Both the position numbers and the translations under genes were made by a program. A stretch of 64,000 nucleotides of DNA, taken from assembly GCA_036867785.1 (NCBI GenBank), contig CP145412.1, forward strand, positions 496,001 through 560,000. Direction: 5' to 3'. Source of the stretch: Plasmodiophora brassicae. Its lineage: Eukaryota; Endomyxa: Phytomyxea; Phytomyxea; Plasmodiophorida. Under the pieces are notes generated by a model. It was given only the letters and a program-made list of their open reading frames with translations. It was not told the origin of the DNA and searched no databases. Below, in pieces: positions 49,535 through 60,788 of the stretch (positions are counted from its first letter, which is position 1; the number at the start of each line of letters is the position of its first letter).

Positions 49535-49774
49535 GATCGTAACGCGCCTGTCGATCCGATCCCGAATGGAATCCGCGCGTATAACCGGAAATGCGGCTTG
49601 CTGCTGCCGCCCCCCGGACGATACGGTAACGAACTAGTTAATCGAATAGGTAGGAGGTCCCTCGTTGCGTCCGGCGACAGTTACGATGCGGGCGCTGAGG
49701 CTGATCCGACGGAGCGGCTGGCGGTGCGGTTCTGAGTGGCGCTTGGTGACGGCGACGGTCATTTTGTTTTGGAT

Positions 49775-50725
49775 ATGACAACGACAACGACAACGACGAC
49801 GACGACGATAGTATACGGGCGGCATGGGCCGCCGGCATGTCGCACGGGCCAGCTCAGCATCGTGTCGTTCAATATTCTGTCGCAGACGTGCCTGGATGCG
49901 CATGTCGCCTGTGGGCAGGAGGACCGGCAGTACGGGCATGTGGCGCCCGCCTGCCGGGCCTGGCGGCATCGCCTGCCCCTGATCGTCTCGCTGCTGACGG
50001 AGATGTCGCCTTCGATCGTGTGCTTGCAGGAGGTCGATCCGGATACGTTTCACAGTGACTTTGATGAATGGATGAAGGCGCGTGGATACGCCAGCGTTCT
50101 GCAAGATAGTCGTCACGGGGTCTGGTTCGTCAACGCTATCCTGTACCGGTATGACCAGGTATCGGTAGTCTGGCAAGAATCAAGGTCACGGGCGCTGCTT
50201 GTCGAACTACGAACGGCGTCCGGCGACAGCGTACTCGTCGGGAATCTTCACCTGCAGGCCATGCCGGCGGAGGCGCCGACCCGGTTCTGTCAGGCGCGCA
50301 ACACGTTGAAACGACTGCGACATCGCTTGGAGACAACAGGGGGCGACCCGACAGCTGCGAGGATCGTGCTCTGTGGCGACTTCAACGCTGACGACGGTGG
50401 CAGCGTTTCTGAGCTGCTTCGGCAAGGCTCGATGGAGCCCCGTCACGTTGATGCAGAATCGGGGACGGTCGTGAACGACGAAGAATTTCAGCATCCGTTC
50501 CGGTTCGAGAAGGTGACCGGAAGCCCGGCACCTTCCTACGTGACACCTGGGCACAGTCACCTCGTGGACCTGATTTTCGTGCAGAACCTCAAGGTCGACG
50601 CCGTGTTGAACCCGCTCGATGGTGCGGAAGAACTGGATCAGGTCACGCGAGCCGATGTGCCGCCGTCTGCCGCGTGGCCATCAGATCATTTGCCAGTCGG
50701 CGCCCTGCTGACGATAATGAGGTAA
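49775..50725 (+). CDS. CCR4/nocturnin-like endonuclease/exonuclease/phosphatase hydrolase
   Basis: A 316-residue intronless protein. After an N-terminal threonine run coded by ACA/ACG triplets comes the EEP fold with SIVSFNILSQT, the form typical of the CCR4, nocturnin and ANGEL deadenylase group. It continues with SIVCLQEVDPDTFHSDFDEW, LVGNLHLQA, VLCGDFNADDGGS, HLVDLIFVQN and WPSDHLPVGALL. All catalytic Glu, Asp, Asn and His residues are present. It has no leucine-rich repeats, so it is not CCR4 itself; PDE12- or ANGEL-like phosphodiesterases acting on RNA tails are good comparators. No signal peptide is seen, unlike the EEP protein at 29.2 kb. Confidence 0.8.
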   Translation: MTTTTTTTTTTIVYGRHGPPACRTGQLSIVSFNILSQTCLDAHVACGQEDRQYGHVAPACRAWRHRLPLIVSLLTEMSPSIVCLQEVDPDTFHSDFDEWMKARGYASVLQDSRHGVWFVNAILYRYDQVSVVWQESRSRALLVELRTASGDSVLVGNLHLQAMPAEAPTRFCQARNTLKRLRHRLETTGGDPTAARIVLCGDFNADDGGSVSELLRQGSMEPRHVDAESGTVVNDEEFQHPFRFEKVTGSPAPSYVTPGHSHLVDLIFVQNLKVDAVLNPLDGAEELDQVTRADVPPSAAWPSDHLPVGALLTIMR

Positions 50726-50751
50726 ATCAGTACGACCGACCAGTTGCGTGT

Positions 50752-51232
50752 TTATGTTCTGCCAAGGAAGGCGGCCTTCAAGGTTTCGTAGTCGATCGCT
50801 CCTGTGCCCGTGCTGTCCACCTGGTCGATCATGAGCTGGAGTTCGGCTATATGTGGCGGGTTGTCCTCGCCGGACAATGCTTTCGACAGTGTGGACGCGG
50901 TCACTGGTTGTGCCCCGCCCTGCGATAGACGGTCGAAAACCTGTCGAAGCTCATCTTCGATAACTGCGGATCGCAGCGGGTGCATTATTATCTGACGAAA
51001 CGTCTTGGTCCGTCTTAGGCCCTGCTGCTGGGTACCGTGAACCACAGCGCAGACATACCTTGAACGTTATCAGTGAATCGCCGATCTCCTGACGAAGCTC
51101 CGTCTCGCTCATCGGGCTTCCGCATGCCTTAACGAGGTCTGCCAGCTTGTCGAACGGTATGCTGCCGGTTCCGTCCCCGTCGACAGTCTTGAAGATGTCC
51201 TCCAGCTCATCGTCCTGCTCCTTGGTCAACAT
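50752..51232 (-). CDS. calmodulin/myosin-light-chain-like EF-hand protein
   Basis: Exons 51059-51232 and 50752-51003 join to 141 residues across a 55-base intron. The chain aligns with calmodulin-type proteins: LTKEQDDELEDIFKTVDGDG, LRQVFDRL and IAELQLMIDQVDSTGTGAI. Loop 1 (DGDGTGSIPFDK) and loop 4 (DSTGTGAIDYET) keep the early ligands but have Lys and Thr where Glu is needed at position 12. Loops 2 and 3 are clearly degenerate. Calcium binding is therefore doubtful, as in many essential myosin light chains. A very short upstream exon could precede the chosen ATG. Confidence 0.75.
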
Positions 51233-51335
51233 CCGCCTAATCAGCACGACGCGACTGGTCCACTGCCCGTCTCACAGCGGGATTCATGCCAGATCAGTCA
51301 TGACGTTCCGGTTCCCGGTGTATTGACAACAACGA

Positions 51336-53930
51336 TCAATGCCTCCGCTTGAACCGCGTCTTCGACTTAAACGACCCTTTCCTGACCTTGCGCTTGATTC
51401 CGTCACCTTTCTTGTCGTCGTCGTCATGCCGGTCAGGAGCATCATTCGTATCCTGATAACGCCCCGCGAAAGTGTCCTTATCAACGACGTCGTCCCTATA
51501 CCTCGGCTTCTTCTTCGGCTGCGTCCTGAAAGGGGGTCACTAACGTGGGGGTGACGAAACGAGAACGCACCGGTTCACGTACACATCGGGCTCTTCATCA
51601 AGGTCCTGCTTCGTCAGGCGGCGTTTCGCCTTCTCCTTGCGCGAGGCAATTTGCATGGCAGCTGCCGCCGAAGGCCTATCGCCATTCTCCTCCCTCTGCG
51701 CCTGTTCTTCCAGGGCTTGCAGTTTCCGTCGCCTCTGCTTGCGGCTCAAACCTCGCAGCTGCTCAGCGACAGACTTACTCGACACAGTCTGAATATCCTT
51801 CTTCGGAGCAGGGGCGCTGGCTTTCAGTGGGGTGGATTCGCTCATATGCGCCTTGGCCGCCTTCTCCTTGTCGGCCTTTGAGCAGAACCACGTCTTCTTA
51901 GGCCGATTCATGATCTCGCTGCAATCGATATAAGTACTAGACAAGAAGGCGATTCCCACAGAGGCATAACCGTTCGTGGACCAGCTGGTTCTGCACCTTG
52001 TTCGCGTTCATCTCAGCGAGGCGGATCTGCTTCTCAACGTGCTCCTCCTTCTGTATGGCGACCAGTTTTTCCTTCATTGAGGCGATCAGGTCGACATGGT
52101 ACTGGATAACGGCAGGAGCCAGCTTGCGACTCTTCACACTCGCCGACGAATGCGATAAAATCTCCTGCGACGGGATAGATTACGATGTTTGCCTGGTAAC
52201 GGTAGCATCGGCCAACCTTCAGCACGCTCCTTGACTGGTCGGTGACGAGCGTAATGGCGTGGCCCGTCTTGCCCGCACGTGCTGTCCGACCGACCCGATG
52301 GACATACGTGGTCAGCTTCGAAGGGAACGAGAAGTTCACGACGTTGTGGACGTCCGCGATGTCGAGTCCACGAGATGCCAGATCGGTACACAGCAGGAAA
52401 TCGACATCGTTGTCGCGGAACTGTTCCAGCGCGGCAAGCCGCTGCACTTGTGTCAGGTCGCCATGCAATTCGGCAGCGCGCAGGCCAGCCACCCCGAAGA
52501 TGTGCAACGCTCTGTGGGCCAAAACTTTCGACCTGGACACGATTCTGTCATGCCAAGTAGCAATAGGAACGTGCGAACGCATGGTCTGACGGGAAGAACA
52601 CCATCGTCCTCGTTCGGGTTGTGCGCCGGCACAACGCGAGAATGATTGCCATTGACGTGCGTTCAGAGTTATCACGCACACGCACGAATTCCTGTGCGCG
52701 TGTCAAACGCACACCTGCGAGACGCTCGTTAATGGAAACCAACCTGGGTCAGGTTCGTCGGTAGGGTGTTCGTCGCGTCGATGGTGATCACCTTCGGGTC
52801 ATTCAGCGACAGGTCAGCCAACGACGTGACCTGAGGCGTTAGCGTAGCAGACAGAAGCAAGGTCTGTCTGCCTCTCGGACACGAGTTGACGCATTCTTGT
52901 ACCTACAGGAAACGTCTCATCAGCATCGCAGACGATGACTCGGCCATCTCAAACAATCAGAACCTCGTCCACGAATCCAAGGTCTAACAGGCGGTCGGCT
53001 TCATCGAGGACCAGAATTTCAACAGTATCGAGGTGGATACTTTGCGTATTCCTCAGATGATCGATCAACCGCCCTGCCAATATCGTATGTCAGTTGCAAT
53101 GACGCCTTGTGGCGAGCAAGGGATACTTGCCTGGAGTCGCGATGACAATATCTGGCCGTGTTTGCAGAGCAGCAGCCTGACGTTGCAACGACAGACCACC
53201 GACCACCAAGCAGGCCCGGATCGACGTCCCATCACAAAGCTTCTCGGTGACATCGAAGCACTGCGTCGCTAACTCACGTGTAGGAGAGAGAACCACAACG
53301 CGGGTTACGCTCACCCTGTTGGGGCATTGCAGAATGCGCTCCAGAATGGGCAACATAAACGCAGCGGTCTGAAGTTCGCCTAAGACGCATCGATGGGAGC
53401 CACAACCGGAAGCGTACCTTGCCGGACCCAGTGACTGCGTTGACCAACAGGTCATGCCCTTGCAGTGCGGCAGGAATTGCCATACGCTGGACGGGAGTGG
53501 GGACGGACAGACCCATCTTCGATAAGTTCACCAGAAGTGGACGCGATAGACCAAGAGACGTGAAATCCGTTGGGCCGTCAGACGCTGGAGTAGCTCCACC
53601 CTGTGTAGTCTTCGCCGCTTTGGTCCTCGGTGCTTTGGGAACCGCCGGTTTTCTCTTCTGCATAGGAACGACGTCGTCGACTTTCACGTCGACCTCGTCA
53701 TTCACCTCCACCATCTTGGACAGAATGATCGGTTTCATGCTGTTCACGCCAAGGTCGGGACCGCCAGCTCCGTCGTCGCTCAATTCGACATCAGACACCG
53801 GCTCCGCGTCAAACGCGAATTCACCAAACCGGACCACATTGTCATCGTCTACATCGGATGACGAGCAAACGTCAACGTCGGGTTCTTCATCGGAAACCAG
53901 CACAGGTGCACGAAGGCGGTCGAGCCCCAT
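51336..53930 (-). CDS. DDX27: DEAD-box RNA helicase DDX27/Drs1
   Basis: Nine exons join to 718 residues: 53418-53930, 53131-53368, 52964-53073, 52744-52902, 52591-52691, 52217-52532, 51971-52164, 51583-51918 and 51336-51525. Introns are 49-61 bases. The helicase acts in 60S ribosome assembly in the nucleolus. After an acidic N-terminus come the Q motif (GLSVPTPVQ), [80 protein letters not shown] and [10 protein letters not shown]. The C-terminal part has the family's KTWF segment and ends [13 protein letters not shown], as in DDX27. The intron after IATPG (53074-53130) uses a GC-AG splice pair (gcaagt), needed to restore TPGRL. Confidence 0.94.
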
Positions 53931-54451
53931 TCCGAGCAATTCCCGACCCAACTGGAGCCAACTCCGCCACGGAGTCCGTGGCGGACCAGTCGTGTGACGC
54001 ACTGGGGTCACTCCCGCCTGCTCGACTATTTACCTACCTACACCTACCTATCGATCACATCACGCCCGTCAATGCCGGCCAACGGCTACCGTATCCTGAC
54101 GAAACCTCTATGCGACGAAGGCGAGCGTAACTCAAAACAACATGACGGTTAGATAACTCGCTACCACCCCAGCCAGGTAAAGACTGACTGCTGTAGTTGC
54201 GCGACCGATCAGTGAACGCTTGAACCATGCCTGGCGCGTTCCCGACGGAGTCTGTTGCGGTAGCAGGATGGCCCGGAGAATCGTGCCACATCATCGCCCG
54301 TGGTGATGGGCTGATGATGGCCAGGGGTACCGGTAGCCGGGTGTATTCGTGTGGTGCGTCTCTGTCTGCGTCGATCTGCTGCCCCACGGACATTTGGGTC
54401 ACGGTGACAGGCGACGGGTCCTTGTTCGCATCGCGTGGCGTGCGTCGCGAC
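53931..54451. other. divergent promoter region, DDX27 and 4E-T candidate
   Basis: About 520 bases between the two start codons. Frames here lack recognised content. A repeat-like ctacctacacctacctat occurs near 54034. No motif is assigned. Confidence 0.45.
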
Positions 54452-56120
54452 ATGCCGGCGACACCGACCGAGCGCATCGTGTATAGCAAGGCGGAACTGC
54501 GCGCCCTGTCGTTGGCGCCGGCGGCCAACGTCAAACCCGCTGATCTTCTCCATGTCGTCGACAGGTACGCGCGCCCCGTTGCAGATGATGCCGTGGCGTG
54601 TCGGTTAACGGCCACAATCGCCGCAGGGTCAGAGTACGGCCGCATCATGCCCAGGAGGACAGCCACGCGACGAAATCGTCCCGGTCGCGAACCCGGGCGG
54701 CGTCCCACAGTCAGTAGTCGCGGGGGTGTCGGCTGCGGTATCGTGCTGATCTGTATCGGTGCGATAGTATCGGGATCGTCAGGCTCGGGCGCGCGTTGGT
54801 CCAAACATGATGGCGTCAGGCATTCCTCGTCGAGCAGCGTGACTCTGTCCAGGTGCCTGGCGTTGTCTGCTTGCCGCCCGTGATTGCTGATTGCCCATGC
54901 GATATAGCCGGCATTGGGACTCCCAGCAACGCGACAGGCCGGCTGAGCGGACGACGTCGGACCGTCGCGCGGGCAACCACCATGGCCTGCGAGACGACGA
55001 CGATGCAGAAGCGCCGGAATGGGCAGATGGCACTGTGAACTTCACCGAGAACTTTGATTTCAGCCAGGCCATGCTGGACCGGGACCGGCCTGCTGTCGCC
55101 GCGCCAGCGCCCACTGTCGAACCGACTCCCCCGCCGGTGCCGACGTCCACGAGGTCGCGGTTCGCGTTTGCAACCGGTGTCGAAGAGGAGCAACAACGAC
55201 AAGAGCAAGCGCCCGTGCGTGCTACTCGTGTGGCTGCCGACCTGTTCAGACGACTGAACGTGGTGTAGGCCCCGTCGACATCGCCGACGCAGGCGCAGGG
55301 GAAGGATGACTCGACGCCGCCCGCCCGATCTCGGTTCAAGTTCGTGATGGATAGCTCGCCCGAGAAACCTGCTGCTGCTGCTGCTGAACAGCAGCCAGTC
55401 GCCCCACATTCGGAAGCGCGGTCTCGGTTCGGCTTCGTTCTTGACAATTCGCCCGAGGTGCAAAGACGGCCGTCACCGCCAGCACCACCCTCCGTTGACA
55501 TTGGCCGTCCGTACGCTCAGCCGTTAGTGCATCTTCCACCCTGCTTGCGGCCGGCGCACGCTGACAATGTGGATAGAGATGCATCCGACGCCTCGCATCC
55601 AAAGGGCACGCCAATCGAGGTCAACGCGATGTTCCAGATGTTTGCTACTATGTCCACTGCGAGTAACCTGCCTCCGCCGCCTGTGCCACCACCGGCCCGC
55701 TATCCTCCTATGCACTATGTGCCACCGCCCCCACATTTCCCGATGCCGACTCGAGCTATGCCGCCGCCTCCTCTCGCGGCGTACGCCCCAGTTCCCGTCG
55801 CTGCCGCGTCGGCGTCGTCTCCAACTGCTGCCCAACCGGCAATCGCGCCTGTTGCACAGGCCCGAACGACCCGACGAGGTGTCCCGTTGGCTAATGTCCC
55901 TGCGCGCACTGCTCCGCCGGCCTACGTCAGATCATATATGCAACTAACCGATCAGCCGGTGTCTGGTGCCGTCCAGGGCGGCTATGCGCCACCTGGCCTG
56001 ATCGTGCACCCAGGGCGTGCCGCGCCCCCGTTAGCGCCGTTCCCGACACAGGCCCCACGATATCCACCACAGCCACAGGGCGGCATGATCCCATTCAGAC
56101 AAACAGGAGCGCCACTCTAG
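54452..56120 (+). CDS. candidate eIF4E-transporter-like (4E-T/EIF4ENIF1) protein
   Basis: Exons 54452-54564, 54627-54709, 54768-54852, 54908 to about 55262, and about 55299-56120 join in frame to roughly 460 residues; the last intron's start is uncertain (55215, 55260 or 55263). The chain opens MPATPTERIVYSKAELRALS, like the eIF4E-binding start of 4E-T (Y-T-K-E-E-L-L). An acidic EAPEWADGTVNF recalls its EPEW block, and NFDFSQ follows. Three short repeats then appear: RSRFAFATG, RSRFKFVMDSSPE and RSRFGFVLDNSPE. The C-terminal third is Pro/Ala-rich and disordered. 4E-T binds eIF4E and silences mRNA in P-bodies. The canonical hydrophobic after the second Leu of the eIF4E motif is Arg here, so the assignment is tentative. 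Confidence 0.5.
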
Positions 56121-56220
56121 CCCCCCCGTTTGGCAGAGTTGAGAATTCGCGCCCGGCCCCACCAGTTATTCAACCACTTATACACAGCTCGGTCGAGCGC
56201 GAATTACGAAATCGGCCTTA

Positions 56221-59200
56221 TCATTGTATTGGTGAATGTCGTGAGATTTGTCGAATGTGGATGAGGCGTTGTACAGGGAAATAGAACATTCGCGGCTCAG
56301 CGGATTCATCCCGTCTCTGGTCGACCAGGAACCGCATCCGGTTGATAGCGAATACCCCAGGGTGCGTGAACGTGGCCTGCAACGCTATCGTGATCGACTG
56401 CTCCGGCTCTGTGGCATGGGGCATCACTGGTTCGTTCCAGATGACATGCGGGCAGAGCAGGTCACCTAGCGATATGCCGCTTCGACGGGTGCAACCTGCC
56501 CAGAAGGATCGCCCACGAGTGCATGGTGTACTGATTGTTGCAAATTTGCGCTCCCTGCATCGGTTCGTCATCGTCAATCCCCCACGGCGCAAGTCGCCTT
56601 ACTCTGTGTCGAAATACGTCTCCGGATTGAGTGTTTCGAAAGCGAACGAAACCGATTCCCTGCTTCCGTTGAAAATCTTAACTTCAACGGGGACACAGGC
56701 GAGCCTGCAAATGACCAGTTAATACAGGCATTAGGGCATTCAACGCGGTCGCGTCGTACGGAGCAACATAGAAGTCATGATCAACCTCGGAGGAGAAATC
56801 GACCGAAATTCGCAGGGGACATCCTGCCTGAGGCGTCGCTTCAGAGTGGTCAGCGACCCGACTTATGACGGCGCCTCGCCTCGATCCGTCGTCTGTACTC
56901 CAGAACAACACGAAGTCCAGTACGCCATCCTTGGCAGGAGAATGCCGGAACCAAACGAGGTCGGAATTGCCTGTTCAGGGCCAACAATTGGGAACGTAAA
57001 ATGCGACCTAAACACAGAACACGCTACCTGTGGCTGTTGGACTGGGCGACCTTCCTCGGCATTCAATGACACTTCTGGGCGAAGGGCCCGCCGACGGTTT
57101 GACGATCGTGTGAAACGAGAACTCTTGCCCGGGTTGAATTACCCGGTCAGTATCACCAAGCTCGTCAACATCGCAGGGACGCGAACCACTTTGCAGCAAT
57201 ACGAGGCGGTCGAGGACCATGTTTCCATCATCAGTCTCGTTGCCGACAATGAACTCAACAGCGCGATGCCTTGGAAGGTCGAATGCGCTCCGACAGCTTC
57301 CATCGACTCGGATGGAAGGAATTACCGAGACCGTCCACTTCAGATGCGCCGTCCGGAATGGAATGGCCTTGTCTCCTCCCGTTGAATATCGGAGAAGGAG
57401 CCGAATGTCGTGCACTCCTTCGTCTCCACCACGCAAGGATACCGCGATTCGATTTCTGTGGCAGTAGTGTCACCCAAACATACGTTCAGGAAGGAGGCGT
57501 TCCTTACATCCCGCTGCATAAGCGTATCGGGTCTTTGACAGTTGCAAACTCTTGTTTGGAAGACTTCACGAACAACTGGACGCCATCAGTGGCAGACTGT
57601 GCTATAATGATCCCCGAAGTAAGCTCGCCAAACCGTAACTCGTCTGGAAACGACTCCAGGGAGAATGACACATGAGCCAGCGGGGGTCGACACTCCCGCA
57701 CTTCAAATGACAGCGGCCTGGCAGGGCTTTCTTGCGGACGGTATGGAACACGAGACAGACCGCTCTGCACCCATCGTTGGACCCTCGCCTTTTGAGACGT
57801 GGCTGAGAGATCTGAGGGAAACCTTTAGGGCAATGGCCGATCGGGACGTCAACAGACCCACCTGCTGTAGCATACGGGATGGTAACCCTGGCAATAACCA
57901 TGTCAAGAAATATCCAGGTAAGGCCTCGGATCAGGACGGTCCCAGGATGTTTGGGGACAATGGACATCACGACTGTCGTTGTTTCCAGCGGCGGCAGGTC
58001 CAAATCCGTTTCAGAGAGCTCCAGTGAGCCGACATCTCGGTCCAGCTAAATGTTTAATCAGGAACGTGCTGAGACAGGCATGGGACCAAGTACCTACCGG
58101 CGTGAATTCGCAGTCCAAACGCAAACGCCTTAGGGATACGGCAATAGCGAGAGGGTTACGAATAGTGCACGTGACGGAGACAGACGATCCTAGAGGAAGC
58201 GTTTGATTCCAAAAGCACAGCGACCATATGTTTGACAAGTCTGCATGAACCCGTTAGAGAGTTCGCTCATGAGCGGGAGCGCAGTAATGCAACACACCAG
58301 CATCCGCGTATGCAGAATAATTTGACCAGACGTCGGACTCAACAGCAAGAGGAATCTCGGACGCTTCACCGAATACGAACTGGTCAAAGGTGAAGCAAGG
58401 GACATCCAGACTAGAGAACCGATGAGTGCACGATGTTGTTCAAGCCGGAAGTACATACTCAATGGGGGTCGTGGTAAGCGTAGTATGCTTGAAGACAATG
58501 AGGAACTCTTTGAAGAACGTTTCTTGTCGGGTTTGAGACTGTCGGCCGCCGCCAAGCAACCGGACAAAGTGTTGCAGTGACCCATTATAGTCGCCGCAAT
58601 TGTACAGCTCACGTCCAAGCTTGAACCTGATGTGATCTTCGATATGAAGCCAGTTATGGCCCTCGTAGACACACAGTGCATCCGAGTAGCAGCGGATCGA
58701 GTTAGACCTCAAACCAAGTTTCGTATAGAGATGCGCAGCACGGACGAGGAAGAACGCATACTCTCGACACATTGGAGGTTGGGCGCTCACCCAGACCAGA
58801 GCCGCCTGCTCCATGAATAGGGCCGCTACATTACGTGATCAGCAAACGTTGCGATAATTGAACAGCGGCACGCCACCGACCCAACTCCGAATTGTCGCGT
58901 GTTCCGAGTCGAACCAGCCAGCTTACAGCATGCCGCGCTAGACCAGGAATGCTTCGTGCCAAGATGGCTTCCCAGCCAACAACCTGAGCGGCTGACGCGA
59001 ACATCCCAAGCTCAAGGTAGCCCTTTATGGCCGCCTCGAAGCTGGACTCGATTTCACGAACGCTGTCCCCACGTCCTGTCAATGAACTACCTCACATACA
59101 ACCCCACCAAGCAGGTGACGACCTTATCTGCGCAAACGCGTCACTGATGGAGAGGGATGCCACGCAAACGGCCGTTCCCGCCTCAGCGCGGGCCAATTCG

Positions 59201-60471
59201 CCCCGCAAGCGGTCCTTACCGCGAGCATCAGCTGAGGCAGCTCGAAAATACTCCAATGCAAGATGTATGTCTCCCATAAGGTATGCATAATCTGAAAGCT
59301 GTCGCAAAGTGAGCGTATACCTCGCGAGTCTGTCGAAATCTGCAAGTACAGACCTGGCGTGTTTGGACCTCAACCGGTGCTGAAGGTTGTGCTACCGGTG
59401 CTGCCGTTGTGTCTGAGACAGCATAATGAGGTCAACATTCGCCCTGCCGATCCAGCTTCATCCCCAATTACCAGGTCTCGACGGACGCTGTCGAGGACGG
59501 AAGAAGCTTGTCAGCTGGTTCCGAAACCCCTTGCGAATTGCAACAATCGAGGAGAAGAGCGCACAGATGCGGGATGACATCTGCGGAATGATTGCAGACC
59601 GCAGTAGGTCGTGAACGAACTGGTGCACGGCCGGCGATTCCGCGGATAACTCGGATTCGAGCATCAACGTCGAACACAGCCCGGGATCGAATGCCCTCCT
59701 CATAGCTTCGAGGCCGGTACGCGCCCGTTGGGACAGTCCCCCCGTATCGTGATCGGAAGGGGTACATAGTAGAACGAACCGTGTCTTGTCAGACGTTAAT
59801 AAAGCAATCGATTTGTAGAGCGAGAAGCGCACGACGTACCTGGACACCATAGTCCGGGCAAATATCGGAATAGACATTGGGCTTTGCCAAGGCCTTATCG
59901 CGGAGCTGGGAGAACACCCTGACAGGATCAACCTCATCCTGCGCCCAGATTTCAGGTAGACGCAAACAGCAGGGCGCGCGAACGCATCACCTCTGTTGCG
60001 ACACACAGGCAGCAGACCGGCTCTTCAACGAAATGCACTGGATTGTACAGGAGAGCGTCGTTGAGGTTGCGCATGAACAGGGCGAACCAAGGAGTGGGGT
60101 CGTTTGCCAGGCTCATGAAGTCGCTGACGTCATTCTCGTCGCGTATGACGACGTCTCGACGGAAATCGGGAAACTCGGAGACCGATGGGATCATTGGCGG
60201 CCCGGGATGGTCGAACAGGCGCGACACTGGAATGAAACGGACCGACAGGGAATCGAGCTCGAACGTTCGGGTCGCTGACTGGAACATGAACTTATCTGAG
60301 CGCGGACCGTCATTCGGCAGCACTGACAGCAAACGTCCCAGGCGACTGACCGAGCACGTACACGCTGCGATTCGCCTGGAACACTTGGCATGGCGTCAGG
60401 TTGTGATCCTCGAACCGCTGCGTGACTCGGTCGGTGACAGCCAGGGCGACAATTAAGTCCCGGTCCTCCAT
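56221..60471 (-). CDS. TRAPPC8: TRAPPC8/Trs85, TRAPPIII subunit
   Basis: A long multi-exon gene starting MEDRDLIVALAV and ending at 56221. I recognised its segments but did not fix every splice site; introns appear to be about 50-65 bases. TRAPPC8 directs the TRAPPIII complex, a GTPase exchange factor for Rab1/Ypt1 in autophagy and Golgi traffic. Segments in order: DPTPWFALFMRNLNDALLYN, HQFVHDLLRSAIIPQMSSRI then IVAIRKGFRNQL, RQLSDYAYLMGDIHLALEYF, AAIKGYLELGMFASAAQVVG, MEQAALVWVSAQPPMCREYA then AIRCYSDALCVYEGHNW-type repeats with EDHIRFKLGREL, LPLGSSVSVTCTIRNPLAIA, LPPLETTTVVMSIVPKHPGT, and near the end FTHPGVFAINRMRFLVD. These follow the family order, with a TPR middle and beta-rich C-terminus. 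Confidence 0.85.
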
Positions 60472-60788
60472 CGTCGTCAGCGACCGATCGCCCGCTCCCC
60501 ACCTATCCGTCGCGATGCCGTCGTCGATTGATCAACCGACAGCCCTCATTGCGAATTTCGATGCGGCACCCCAAAAAAATGGCATGGAAAATTGACTGCA
60601 CCGCCCTGCCAAATGGAACGACGAAACACTTTGCTCTGTTCCAGGGTGTCTGCGTATACGTGTGCCAGTCTCGGACTCAAATGCCGAATGCAGAGATGGC
60701 AGCCTTTATCACGGGGCAGTATGGGGAGCATGTTCTGGGACAGGATAACGCTTGCGTGTCGTCGTTCCGGGTATCGTCGGAGGGTTCA
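60472..60788. other. intergenic between CPSF6 and TRAPPC8
   Basis: 317 bases on the same-strand boundary between the 3' end of CPSF6 and the start of TRAPPC8. It contains an A-run (ccccaaaaaaat near 60571). No gene is seen. Confidence 0.5.
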
